A DNA stretch of 16,259 bases from Acidobacteriota bacterium (GTDB taxonomy: Bacteria; Acidobacteriota; Thermoanaerobaculia; Multivoradales; SZUA-115): the NCBI GenBank assembly GCA_003231035.1, contig QIHU01000332.1:1-16259 (forward strand), written 5' to 3'. A program made the position numbers and the translations under genes. This document shows, one piece after another, positions 1 to 6,647 of this stretch. Below the pieces are notes generated by a model. It was not told the origin of the DNA. It did not search any database and saw only the letters and a list, made by a program, of their open reading frames with translations. Numbering within the stretch: position 1 is the stretch's first letter; each line of letters opens with the position of its first letter.

Positions 1-723
1 TCGGTCTCCTCCTGGCGTCACTGCGCCGTTGGTTAACTGCCATGCAGGATGCCATGGCAGGGAGGCCGACCGACTCATCCCATCTGGCACCACCAGCTCG
101 CTCACCCCGCCCAGAGCCTCGAAGGTGCGCACATGGGAGCCAATCCAATCTTTGAGATCCTGGCTCCACGTCGCCTCGGCGAAGGTGTAGCTGGAGGCAC
201 CGAGCACCGCGACGAAGATCTGTGCTTCGCGCACCTCGCCGCTGGCTCGATCGACCACCCCCACCGTCTGGCCGGCGTAATCGACGAATAGCTTCTCGCC
301 GGCCTTGTAGGCTTGGCGCAAAGACACCTCCAGACGCCCTTCCCACTTCCGGTACAACTCGCAGAAGCGGCTACGGCCGTAGCCATCGCGGTGGTCCTCC
401 CGGTACTCCTGCCACAACAGCGACAGGGTCACGCCTTTCTTCTTCAGCTCTCTATGCACCTCGCTCCAGTCGGGCAAGGCTCGCCGACGCGAGCCCGATC
501 GCGCCTGCCGCCGAGGAAACAGCCGCTCTTCCAGCTGCCCGTCGCTCAGCCCCGCCACTTGCTCCCAGCTCAGCCCTTCTACCTTGGCTCGCAGCAGGTA
601 GTCGCACACCGTCCCGTGGCCAATCCGAACGGAACGTTCGATCTGGCGGTGCGACAAACCAAGTTGCCACTTCAGTCTCAGTACTTCTCGTATCTTGCGC
701 ATCGATGTCCTCACTCTGGGCAT
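1..723 (-). CDS. istA: IS21-family transposase IstA, N-terminal part, cut by the window edge
   Basis: IstA is the DDE-type integrase that moves IS21-family elements together with the IstB ATPase. The ATG at 723 has a strong Shine-Dalgarno sequence (AAGGAGG at 729-735, 5 nt upstream). The protein opens with a helix-turn-helix (KWQLGLSHRQIERSVRIGHG, about residues 18-37). It continues with the family signature LLWQEYREDHRDGYGRSRFC (about 101-120), and then the first catalytic Asp in LFVDYAG and the second in LVVPD. After VVPD (about residue 216, position 76) the usual NLKSGV-type continuation is absent and the last ~25 residues do not look like IstA, although the frame stays open to the window edge. 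So the element is either interrupted here by other DNA or joined to a foreign sequence. The catalytic Glu and istB are not in the window. Family identity is certain; whether the gene works is doubtful. Confidence 0.92.
   Translation of the reverse strand, partial: MPRVRTSMRKIREVLRLKWQLGLSHRQIERSVRIGHGTVCDYLLRAKVEGLSWEQVAGLSDGQLEERLFPRRQARSGSRRRALPDWSEVHRELKKKGVTLSLLWQEYREDHRDGYGRSRFCELYRKWEGRLEVSLRQAYKAGEKLFVDYAGQTVGVVDRASGEVREAQIFVAVLGASSYTFAEATWSQDLKDWIGSHVRTFEALGGVSELVVPDGMSRSASLPWHPAWQLTNGAVTPGGDR
37..60. repeat. 8-bp inverted repeat near the IstA break
   Basis: CTGCCATG (37-44) and CATGGCAG (53-60) are perfect reverse complements separated by 8 nt. The repeat lies in the stretch where the istA reading frame no longer resembles IstA, so it could be part of the end of another inserted element. 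It could also be chance. Confidence 0.4.
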
Positions 724-937
724 CTGTTCCTCCTTGAAAGAAGGAAGCAATACCCCAGTCGCGAGGATTACACCAGCGTCGAACTCGCTCTCAGCTCTGA
801 TTCCGATTCAATCCGACCACCCATTCCGATCCACCTGAACAAGTGGCCGCTTTCTATCGGAACGGGTGGCCGCTTTGCGTCGGAATCACTGGCCGGATTG
901 AATCGGAATCGGTGGTCGGATTCCATCGGCGCAGGCA
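724..937 (-). mobile_element. IS21-family left end with array of transposase-binding-type repeats
   Basis: This non-coding leader upstream of istA has the multiple-repeat structure typical of IS21 ends. Related 20-bp units start at 857, 880 and 903 (for example TCGGAATCACTGGCCGGATT at 880). A degenerate fourth unit starts at 834, giving an exact 23-bp period. An inverted unit lies at 810-829. The outer end is taken as 937, because read outward on the minus strand it begins with TG (TGCCTGCGC), the TG...CA rule of IS21 ends, and because the second copy of this end stops at the equivalent base. The promoter for istA should lie in this leader, but I cannot place it. Confidence 0.8.
811..937. repeat. 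IS21-end repeat, copy A (127 bp, direct repeat of 6521-6647)
   Basis: Aligned base by base with 6521-6647 there is no gap and 12 substitutions (about 91% identity). The first 37 bases are identical. Almost all differences are C-to-T or G-to-A in the other copy, as expected for a decaying relic there. Confidence 0.9.
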
Positions 938-1061
938 GACTGGGGATGGATCAACCACCTTGGCCGGTGGCCGGGCCTCATGGGGCCCGCCAAGCGATCC
1001 CACGTGGCGCCCCCCTCTTTTCGCTTCTTTCGCTTTCTTCGCACTCCGCCCTGGGATGGTT

Positions 1062-1556
1062 TCAGCCTGCTGTGCTGCCTTCACCCTCAACTGGCCGGTG
1101 GCCCTGCTCTGCGAGATTCTGCAACCACTGCCCGAGGAACCGGTTCAAATCCATGCGCAGCCTGGGGCGGACAAGGCCGGGCTCTGGGTAGACCAGTTGG
1201 TAGATGGGCGGGATCGATTGCTCGAAGCTCAACGCCTCGGCGCGGCCGTGGTTGGGTTCGGTTGAAGGTGTGTACTGGAGGAAGGCGGTCGAGCCGGGCG
1301 GGAAGAGGCGCACGGTCATTTCGGGATCTTGGCAAAGGTCGCCGTTTTGCTCGAAGTAGTGGGCCAGCGAAAGCACCAGACCACCGGTTTCTTGGCAGGC
1401 CGGGAGCACTTCGACGACGAGATCCATGAAGCCGGAGGCGCGGAAGCGGTGGGCGGTTTCTGGTTGGAGCTGTGACGGTGGTTGGCCGAGTAGCGTCGCT
1501 ATGCGGGCGTAGTTCCGCTCGTAGAGGTTGCGCCGTCGGCGGTCGGTCGGTGGCAT
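1062..1556 (-). CDS. DUF1249/DUF6908-like protein of unknown function
   Basis: A 164-residue soluble protein with a good RBS (AAGGGAG about 8 nt before the ATG). The central part reads MDLVVEVL (about 44-51), then LSLAHYFEQNGDLCQDPEM (about 62-80) and TVRLFP. The C-terminal part is MDLNRFLGQWLQNLAEQGH (about 135-153). The second half resembles E. coli YqiB (DUF1249), and the AHYFEQNGDL..DPEM motif resembles DUF6908; this is recall and was not searched. No catalytic role is known for either family. It is the last gene of the left half cassette, 97 bp downstream of the 139-residue protein and probably co-transcribed with it. The IS21 end begins about 125 bp beyond its stop codon. Confidence 0.85.
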   Translation of the reverse strand: MPPTDRRRRNLYERNYARIATLLGQPPSQLQPETAHRFRASGFMDLVVEVLPACQETGGLVLSLAHYFEQNGDLCQDPEMTVRLFPPGSTAFLQYTPSTEPNHGRAEALSFEQSIPPIYQLVYPEPGLVRPRLRMDLNRFLGQWLQNLAEQGHRPVEGEGSTAG

Positions 1557-1653
1557 GCGGTGTCTCCCTTCTTGGTGTCGAGGGTTGAGGGTCTGAGAGC
1601 AGCGAAGGCGGCCCCGTGGGACCGCCCTCGTCTCTGTCGCGTCGCGTCGTCGC

Positions 1654-2073
1654 TCACTTCTTGGCGGTCCTTGCGCGGGCCGGTGCCTTCGCCGGTTCTT
1701 CGGCCAATTCCGCCGGCTCTGGGAAGGTGAAACCGATCACCCCATCCCCGAATTCTTGCGCTGGGAAGCTGCGTGCCTTCTCGGCGGCGAGCGCGTGGTG
1801 ACCGAACACCCGCTTGCCATCGACCAGCCGCGAGACGCTCTTGCCCTGCTGGCGCAGCCGGTAGCAGCCTCGGGTACCAGGCTCGGCGCCGCGCAAGCCG
1901 ATGGCTCGGCTCTTGGCGTCATACCCCACCTGAACGTGGGTCACTCCTTCACCCAGCATCTCGACGGCCTTCTGGGTCAGCACCAGGATGCCTCCCCGGC
2001 GGACAGTGATCTTGGCTACGGCGGTGCTTTCGCTGTCGGTACCCTCGAAGAATTGGAAAATGCTGGTGTTCAT
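1654..2073 (-). CDS. cassette-associated hypothetical protein, 139 residues (full copy)
   Basis: The start at 2073 is fixed by a near-perfect Shine-Dalgarno sequence (AAAGGAGG, 2080-2087, 6 nt spacing). The N-terminal half is a compact, probably beta-rich segment (FQFFEGTDSESTAVAKITVR, RGGILVLTQKAVEMLGEGV). The middle is basic (YRLRQQGKSVSRLVDGKRVF), and the tail is Ala/Pro/Glu-rich and ends in basic residues (ARARTAKK), so it is likely disordered. I do not recognise the family; binding to nucleic acid is only a guess from the charge. A truncated 42-residue paralogue lies at 4927-5055, with 37 of its first 40 residues identical, again directly downstream of the same small helical gene. That linkage in two copies indicates a conserved gene pair. 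Confidence 0.85.
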   Translation of the reverse strand: MNTSIFQFFEGTDSESTAVAKITVRRGGILVLTQKAVEMLGEGVTHVQVGYDAKSRAIGLRGAEPGTRGCYRLRQQGKSVSRLVDGKRVFGHHALAAEKARSFPAQEFGDGVIGFTFPEPAELAEEPAKAPARARTAKK

Positions 2074-2430
2074 GGTTGACCTCCTTTGGTCGGTTTCGCT
2101 CGGGCTGAGGCGCCCGGTGCGGTGTGTGGTGGCACTTCTATTCGTGGACGCGCCAGTTGGTCAACCAGGGGAGCGAGGTTTTCGTCAGGATTGATCGGCA
2201 AGCTGCGCGGCCTGCCTTAGGGCCTTGATTGCCGGCCGGATCTGGTCGGCCAGGGCACACTCGACGAGACCCAGCAGGATGGTGGGGAAGTCGAGCGGTT
2301 GCTGGCCCTCGAACATGGCCCCCTGGTGCCGGGACCGGGGGAGGTCGTTGCGCACCGCGCGGAGTCGGTCCTCAATCGTCAGGAGATCGGTGGCGATCAC
2401 TTCGAGTATTGGCTGCGCCACACGGGCCGG
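1952..2430. repeat. Duplicated cassette segment, copy 1
   Basis: Matches 4934-5411 in the same orientation, with one 1-bp gap near 2088, at roughly 80-85% identity by eye. It covers the 3' part of the small helical gene, the spacer and the 5' part of the 139-residue gene. Positions 2144-2203 are a 60-bp block identical to 5125-5184, spanning the stop codon and 41 bp of spacer. Confidence 0.9.
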
Positions 2431-2442
2431 GTGCGGTCCCAT
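2185..2442 (-). CDS. small helical cassette protein, copy 1 (5' end replaced)
   Basis: Paralogue of the gene at 5166-5444: 62 of the last 80 residues match, including FPTILLGLVECALADQIRP near the C-terminus. The protein looks all-helical and soluble; the family is not recognised. The frame is open up to 2598, but similarity to copy 2 stops near 2430, so the upstream residues are probably foreign DNA read through. I chose the internal ATG at 2442 (MGPHPARVAQ), although it lacks a convincing RBS, so this copy may be poorly translated or dead. No radC lies upstream, unlike copy 2. It precedes the 139-residue gene by about 110 bp. Confidence 0.6.
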   Translation of the reverse strand: MGPHPARVAQPILEVIATDLLTIEDRLRAVRNDLPRSRHQGAMFEGQQPLDFPTILLGLVECALADQIRPAIKALRQAAQLADQS

Positions 2443-2599
2443 TTTGCGCTCAGGCCGGTGGCTCGTGCCGATCCGGTCACCCAGGCAGATGTCTACGCTC
2501 AGGGTGTCGAGGTGCAGCTTCCTGCCTGGCAGGGATGAGCGAAAGTAGCCAAGGAAAAGATCGAGCCTTGATGGACGAGGACGCCGAGGCGCCAGCATG

Positions 2600-3002
2600 A
2601 GCTATATGAAATCAACCAGCCCCGCTTTTCAACGAAACTGCGAGGCAAGACTCCACCGTCGCCTTGGGTCGAATCCGCGCTCCTTATCGGCTTCAACGGA
2701 AGCTGGAAACCCCTCGGCGACAGGGCGGGACAAGGGCTCAACTCACTGCGGAGCGGTCACCCGGTAGCCAGACTGACCTCGGTATCGGTGCAGAAGTGCG
2801 CCGCGGTGCGCGTGATCCCGTACTTGAAGAGCAGCCTCGCGCTCAGGACGACGTTGGTGAGACTCGGAGCCGGACCAGAACTGCCGATCTGGGCGCCGGA
2901 TCAGTTCCGAGATGGGGCAGGGGCTAGAACTTCTTTTAGGAAGGGATTGTCCATTCGGAACCTTGAAGAGCCAGATATCTCTACCGCACACAAGACGATC
3001 TA
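2600..3002. other. Intergenic stretch with no recognisable gene, possibly decayed coding DNA
   Basis: No long frame has plausible protein character. On the minus strand a short open stretch around 2770-2880 reads LTNVVLSARLLFKYGITRTA, which looks protein-like but is closed by stops on both sides and matches nothing I know. It may be the remains of whatever displaced the radC end of copy 1. There is no clear terminator after the 571-residue gene, which ends at 3003. Confidence 0.4.
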
Positions 3003-4718
3003 TCAGCTATTCCGAGTGCTCCTTGCTGACGCCGCCAGAGCCCCCATCAAAGTCCGGGACATTTGACGTCGATGAACCTTCTGCTCTACTACATCAGCAG
3101 CCACCTTAGCCGCAACTGCAACAGTCACCATCGAGCTGGCCGGCGGCAGAAATGGGAGGAACGCCGCGCCCAGACTCACCACAAATGCGGTTACAGTTTT
3201 TGCGTGGCGCCGACGATACGCCTCGTCCAGTCGCCTGACCTCTCTGCCGTGGTCGTTAAGAAGCTTCTCGAGCGCAATAGTCACCCTGCTGAGAGTCGAA
3301 TCTAGGTTACCTTGCGTCGACTGCTCAAGTTCGCTGAGAATTGAGCCTAGACTCCTCCTGAAATCGAGATTGGCCATGTCTGCACGCAACCGCACAAGAT
3401 CGGGGATCGGAACCTTCGCCAGCCATGAGTGCTCTTTTTCTGACAGCGCCCTGCTCATCTTGAGGGTATTGGCTGAGAGAATACCCTCTTCCTCAAGCGC
3501 GGCACCACTGGCCTGGTAGCACACGTCGAAATAGTGCCAATGTACAGGCAGTGCGAAGAGTGGCGAAGCATTGATCGTCTGTGCGTTGTCGATCACATGA
3601 AACTGAGGGGACAGACGCTCCATGATTGTAAGGAATGCGACTTCTGCATCGCTCCACTCATTCGCAGCCTCCAAGAACTTCTTGCTCCGCAAGCGCACCC
3701 ATTCCTGACGTTGGTTTGCGATGCCCGTCGGGAGGTCTTCTCCGATCTTGCCGCCCATGGGAATGAAGAGTTGACTTGAGGCTACACCCTCAAGGAACTT
3801 CACAGGACTACTGCGCAGGTAGCTCGTTACCTCTTCGATATCGTCGAAGTGGCTATTAACAGCCCTCCCGAAAACTTGGAGGGCCAAGCGCTCGATTCCC
3901 TCTCTTGTAGCTTGGTCGCTCTCCTCCATAAGCTTCTCCCAACTCGGGAACACCACAAGTGGCACAGCTGGCAGATCAGCATCCACAAGTGGACGAAGCT
4001 TGGAGATATGGTAGATATCTTGGAGCATCCGCACTTGGGAGAAGGCTTCGAGTTCAAGGTCCGTTTCCATCCAGCGATGTACTGGATCCGGAATCAGGAT
4101 TGTGTCCGCATATAACAGCATGCTTCGCACGGCGTTGAGACTTGATCCGGAAAAGCCCTGGGCACCACCCAAGACCAGCTTTTGTCCTGGTAATGAGACT
4201 CCGGCTTCTAGGCGACTGTTACCGGACGCTTTATAGTGCTCGCGAAGAGCGAATTGCGCTTCCTGTGCCGCAACTCGAATGTTATCCAGTTGGCGGCGAT
4301 GGCCGCGAAGGTGTTCGCCGAGGCGGTTGATTTCTCGGCCGAAGGAACTGCCCGGGGGAACGAAATCGTTAGGGAGGGACCCTGTGAATGATCGAAAGAC
4401 TTCGGCGAAGTGTGCAAACAGCTGACGGTTCAAATCCGCGACCTGGTGCTTTTCCGAGGTAGCTACTGACGAAGTGGTCTCGGCTGAAGCGGCGGATGCC
4501 GAATCATCAGGGCCAAGATGCGAGGCTGCGGAAGAGTAGGCGCGCGCCACAGCGCGCAAGTGTTGCGAACAGGAACTGAGATCGACCCTGCCGTCCTCAG
4601 AGTAGCTAACAGCGTCGAGATGCGGTGCAAGGTCGCGTCGCACCTCCTCGACAAGTACGGCCTTGCCAGTCCGAAGGTCGTCGAGGAAGCGTTCAATTCG
4701 GGAGCGAAGTACAGCCAT
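3003..4718 (-). CDS. Unrecognised 571-residue protein with C-terminal hydrophobic segment
   Basis: The ATG at 4718 follows a plausible purine-rich RBS (GGAGTCTGAGG). The N-terminal ~170 residues are charged and helical, with a Ser/Ala-rich linker at about 70-90. A conserved-looking core follows: SMLLYADTILIPDPVHRWME (about 199-218), then PLVVFPSW (about 253-260) and a hydrophobic ALPVHWHYFDVCY (about 389-401). A coiled-coil-like stretch runs from about 430 to 505. Residues about 507-543 (KTVTAFVVSLGAAFLPFLPP onward) could form one or two membrane helices, followed by a basic tail. There is no Walker motif, nuclease signature or signal peptide that I can see, and I cannot name a family. By eye its base composition is less GC-rich than the pan genes. 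It stands alone between two halves of a duplicated cassette, in a region with restriction and defence-like debris, so an accessory, perhaps antiviral, role is possible but unproven. Confidence 0.85.
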   Translation of the reverse strand: MAVLRSRIERFLDDLRTGKAVLVEEVRRDLAPHLDAVSYSEDGRVDLSSCSQHLRAVARAYSSAASHLGPDDSASAASAETTSSVATSEKHQVADLNRQLFAHFAEVFRSFTGSLPNDFVPPGSSFGREINRLGEHLRGHRRQLDNIRVAAQEAQFALREHYKASGNSRLEAGVSLPGQKLVLGGAQGFSGSSLNAVRSMLLYADTILIPDPVHRWMETDLELEAFSQVRMLQDIYHISKLRPLVDADLPAVPLVVFPSWEKLMEESDQATREGIERLALQVFGRAVNSHFDDIEEVTSYLRSSPVKFLEGVASSQLFIPMGGKIGEDLPTGIANQRQEWVRLRSKKFLEAANEWSDAEVAFLTIMERLSPQFHVIDNAQTINASPLFALPVHWHYFDVCYQASGAALEEEGILSANTLKMSRALSEKEHSWLAKVPIPDLVRLRADMANLDFRRSLGSILSELEQSTQGNLDSTLSRVTIALEKLLNDHGREVRRLDEAYRRRHAKTVTAFVVSLGAAFLPFLPPASSMVTVAVAAKVAADVVEQKVHRRQMSRTLMGALAASARSTRNS

Positions 4719-4926
4719 AACCTCAGACTCCTAAGCGACCGCTAAGTCAGCGGCTCTGTGGCACGAGAATCGGTAGGATCTCCCAAGCCTGGTCGAGCCC
4801 GTGGTTCCCTCCGAAACCCTATGACTGACTACGAGAATGCAGCAACAGCCTTCGGAGCCCTGATAGTTGGATCAAGATTTCGACGTGCGAACACTCATTG
4901 ATGGTAACCGAGTTCAGTAGTCAACG
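4719..4926. other. Leader of the 571-residue gene
   Basis: About 200 bp without a gene. It should contain the promoter of the 571-residue gene. A small inverted repeat, CCGCT-aagtc-AGCGG at 4739-4753, lies about 20 bp upstream of the start codon and could be an operator or a leader hairpin. Evidence is weak. Confidence 0.35.
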
Positions 4927-5055
4927 CTAGTCGTCCAGCATCTCGACGGCCTTCTGGGTCAATACCAGGATGCCTCCCCGGCGAACAGTGATCTTGGCCA
5001 CGGCGGTGCTCTCGGTGTCGGTACCCTCGAAGAATTGGAAAGTGCTGGTGCTCAT
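4927..5055 (-). pseudogene. Truncated second copy of the 139-residue cassette protein (42 residues)
   Basis: The start ATG at 5055 has a strong RBS (GGAGG, 6 nt spacing). The first 40 residues match the full copy at 1654-2073 except at three positions. Similarity ends after KAVEML; two further codons (Asp-Asp) and a TAG at 4927-4929 follow. The break coincides with the end of the duplicated DNA at 4934, so the 3' two thirds were lost by rearrangement and not by point mutation. The short product could still be made. Confidence 0.85.
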
Positions 5056-5411
5056 GGTGGACCTCCTCGGTCTGTTCCGCTCGGGCTTTGGTGCCCGTTG
5101 CGTTGTGTGGCGGCACTTCTATGAGTGGACGCGCCAGTTGGTCAACCAGGGGAGCGAGGTTTTCGTCAGGATTGATCGGCAAGCCGCGCGGCCTGCTGTA
5201 GGGCCTTGATCGCCGGCCGGATCTGGTCGGCCAGGGCACATTCAACGAGGCCCAGCAGGATGGTGGGGAGGTCCAGCGGCCGGTGGCCCTCAAACATCGC
5301 TTCTTCGTGGGGCGAGCGGGGGAGTCCATCGCACACGGCATGCAGGCGCTCCTCGATGGTCAGAAGGTCATTCGCGATCTCGGCCAGCAGGGACTGCGCG
5401 ACTCGGGCCGG
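4934..5411. repeat. Duplicated cassette segment, copy 2
   Basis: Direct repeat of 1952-2430. Here the upstream side continues into radC, and the downstream side ends abruptly inside the 139-residue gene. The 60-bp identical block is at 5125-5184. Confidence 0.9.
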
Positions 5412-5444
5412 GATGTTTGTGGGCTTGTGGGGTGGGGTAGCCAT
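5166..5444 (-). CDS. small helical cassette protein, copy 2 (92 residues, intact)
   Basis: I chose the ATG at 5444 (MATPPHKPTN) because GAGG lies about 8 nt upstream and the longer frame starting at 5477 has no better RBS. The protein is predicted to be mostly helical, with an Arg/Glu-rich first half and the strongly conserved FEG..PLDLPTILLGLVECAL region (about residues 52-72). No membrane segment or known motif is evident. It begins about 48 bp after the radC stop, so the two are probably one operon. In both copies it precedes the 139-residue gene. Function unknown. Confidence 0.8.
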   Translation of the reverse strand: MATPPHKPTNIPARVAQSLLAEIANDLLTIEERLHAVCDGLPRSPHEEAMFEGHRPLDLPTILLGLVECALADQIRPAIKALQQAARLADQS

Positions 5445-5492
5445 GGCGTACCTCGGGGTAGAAATGGAATGGGGCACGGGCAGCGCGACTCA

Positions 5493-6203
5493 TCACCCGC
5501 CGTTGCCTCGCATCGAATGCCACCGGCCGCGACCGGTGACGATCAGGTGGTCAATGAGCTTCACCCCAACGACCTTCCCGGCTTCCTCAAGCCGGCGCGT
5601 CGCGGTGCGATCCTGCGGGCTCGGCGTCGGATCGCCACTGGGGTGGGTGTGGAACAGAATGAGCCCAGCGGCTCCGCGCAACAGCCCTTCCTTAAGCAGC
5701 GGGCGCGGCTCGACCGTGGCGTTGCTCAAGCTGCCTCGGAAGAACTCCCGATCCGCGATCAAGCGGTTGCGGGCGTCAACAAACAGGGCGCCGATCACCT
5801 CCTGGTCCGGCGAGAAGTACCGCAACGCCAGATAGGCAGCGACGTGACCGGGCCGGGACATCGGTTTGCGGTCGGGCACCTTGAGCCGGGCGAGACGGCG
5901 GGCGAGTTCCAGGGCGGCAATCAGGACGGAGGCTCTGGCTTCGCCGATGCCCTTCCGCCGAAGTCGGCCGGTGGAGGCGCCCAGGAGGCCAGATAGCCCG
6001 CCGAGGGTGCTCAGTAGGTTGTGGGCGATCGATAGGGCCGAGCTTTCTCGCCCGCCTGTGCGCAGGAGCAGGGCGATGACCTCGGCGTCGGCGAGGGCGC
6101 TTGGGCCGCGTTTCAAGAGGCGGGTTCGGGGGCTCTCACGCTGGGGTGGGGAGGTGGTGGCTGGGGCTGGCTGGGCCTTTTCTTGGGGGCGCTTGGGCGG
6201 CAT
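5493..6203 (-). CDS. radC: RadC-family protein (JAB/MPN+ domain)
   Basis: A 236-residue UPF0758/RadC protein. A disordered Pro/Gln/Lys-rich N-terminus (about 1-25) leads into the helix-hairpin-helix part (LADAEVIALLLRTG, about 37-50, and a KGIGEARA hairpin near 84-91). The C-terminal JAB domain has the complete metal site HTHPSGDPTPSPQD (His185, His187, Ser195, Asp198). RadC proteins were once linked to recombination repair, but their biochemical role is not settled; mobile and plasmid-borne copies are common. It heads a cassette with the 92-residue helical protein and the truncated 139-residue protein. The RBS before 6203 is weak. Its association with mobile-element debris suggests an accessory copy and not the housekeeping one. 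Confidence 0.95.
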   Translation of the reverse strand: MPPKRPQEKAQPAPATTSPPQRESPRTRLLKRGPSALADAEVIALLLRTGGRESSALSIAHNLLSTLGGLSGLLGASTGRLRRKGIGEARASVLIAALELARRLARLKVPDRKPMSRPGHVAAYLALRYFSPDQEVIGALFVDARNRLIADREFFRGSLSNATVEPRPLLKEGLLRGAAGLILFHTHPSGDPTPSPQDRTATRRLEEAGKVVGVKLIDHLIVTGRGRWHSMRGNGG

Positions 6204-6506
6204 GGGCCGCTAGAAGTAAGCCGGGGAGGGGCTGGGTGTCAAGCAGGCTTCAGGTAACTTGCGACGTGCTGGGCAAGGCAACCTGGCTCTCGCATCTGGG
6301 CGGATCAGAACTCGGCAGGCACGTCAGACTCAAACCTGCTGGACTTCAGATTGAAGTTTTCTGCTCTGCTGATCTAGATTGCTTGCTGTTTCACCAGGCT
6401 TACCTGGCGCACCATGACCGTCATCTGTTTGGCAACTCGAAGGTAACGGAACTGGGGCCGAGGGTAGGTCAGTTTCTAAGCGATGGGTGGGTCAATTTCC
6501 GAGCGC
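6204..6506. other. Leader of radC and relic DNA, no gene seen
   Basis: About 300 bp upstream of radC with no credible gene on either strand. It should hold the radC promoter. The right part contains two 18-bp repeats (6465-6482 and 6488-6505) described separately. Confidence 0.5.
6465..6505. repeat. Two 18-bp units of a GGTCAGTTTCCGAGCG-type repeat, 23 bp apart
   Basis: TAGGTCAGTTTCTAAGCG (6465-6482) and TGGGTCAATTTCCGAGCG (6488-6505) are direct repeats at a 23-bp period. A third unit lies at 6991-7008. The sequence style and period resemble the repeated transposase-binding units at ends of another IS21-like element; no transposase for it is present. Confidence 0.65.
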
Positions 6507-6520
6507 TGCGTCCAGATGGA

Positions 6521-6647
6521 ATCCGACCACCCATTCCGATCCACCTGAACAAGTGGCAGCTTTCCATCGGAATGAGTGACCGCTTTGTGTTGGAATCACT
6601 GATCGGATTGAATCGGAATCAGAGGTCGGATTCCATCAGCGCAGGCA
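6521..6647. mobile_element. Solo IS21-family end, copy B
   Basis: Direct repeat of 811-937 (12 differences in 127 bp) with 20-bp units at 6567, 6590 and 6613 and the inverted unit at 6520-6539. No istA or istB follows on the inner (left) side, so it is a relic of an element whose body was lost. The boundary at 6647 (...GCAGGCA) is sharp: the next bases (6648 on) encode the type ISP enzyme remnant. The left side, from TG at 6507 with GATGGAATCCGACC, also resembles an inverted IS end, so a miniature element of about 141 bp is an alternative reading. Confidence 0.75.

Noticed and set aside
810..937. Regularly spaced repeats considered as a CRISPR array
   Set aside because: The 20-bp units repeat every 23 bp with no room for spacers and include an inverted unit; they fit IS21 terminal binding sites.
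313..1191. Long plus-strand open frame of 292 codons
   Set aside because: It is antisense to istA and crosses the IS21 end repeats; the product is low-complexity and not protein-like.
2443..2598. Upstream extension of the copy 1 helical gene to an ATG at 2598
   Set aside because: The extension has no counterpart in copy 2 and lies beyond the point where the duplicated DNA ends, so it is probably read-through of unrelated sequence.
5283..5996. Plus-strand open frame of 237 codons
   Set aside because: It is the antisense shadow of radC and the helical cassette gene, an effect of high GC.
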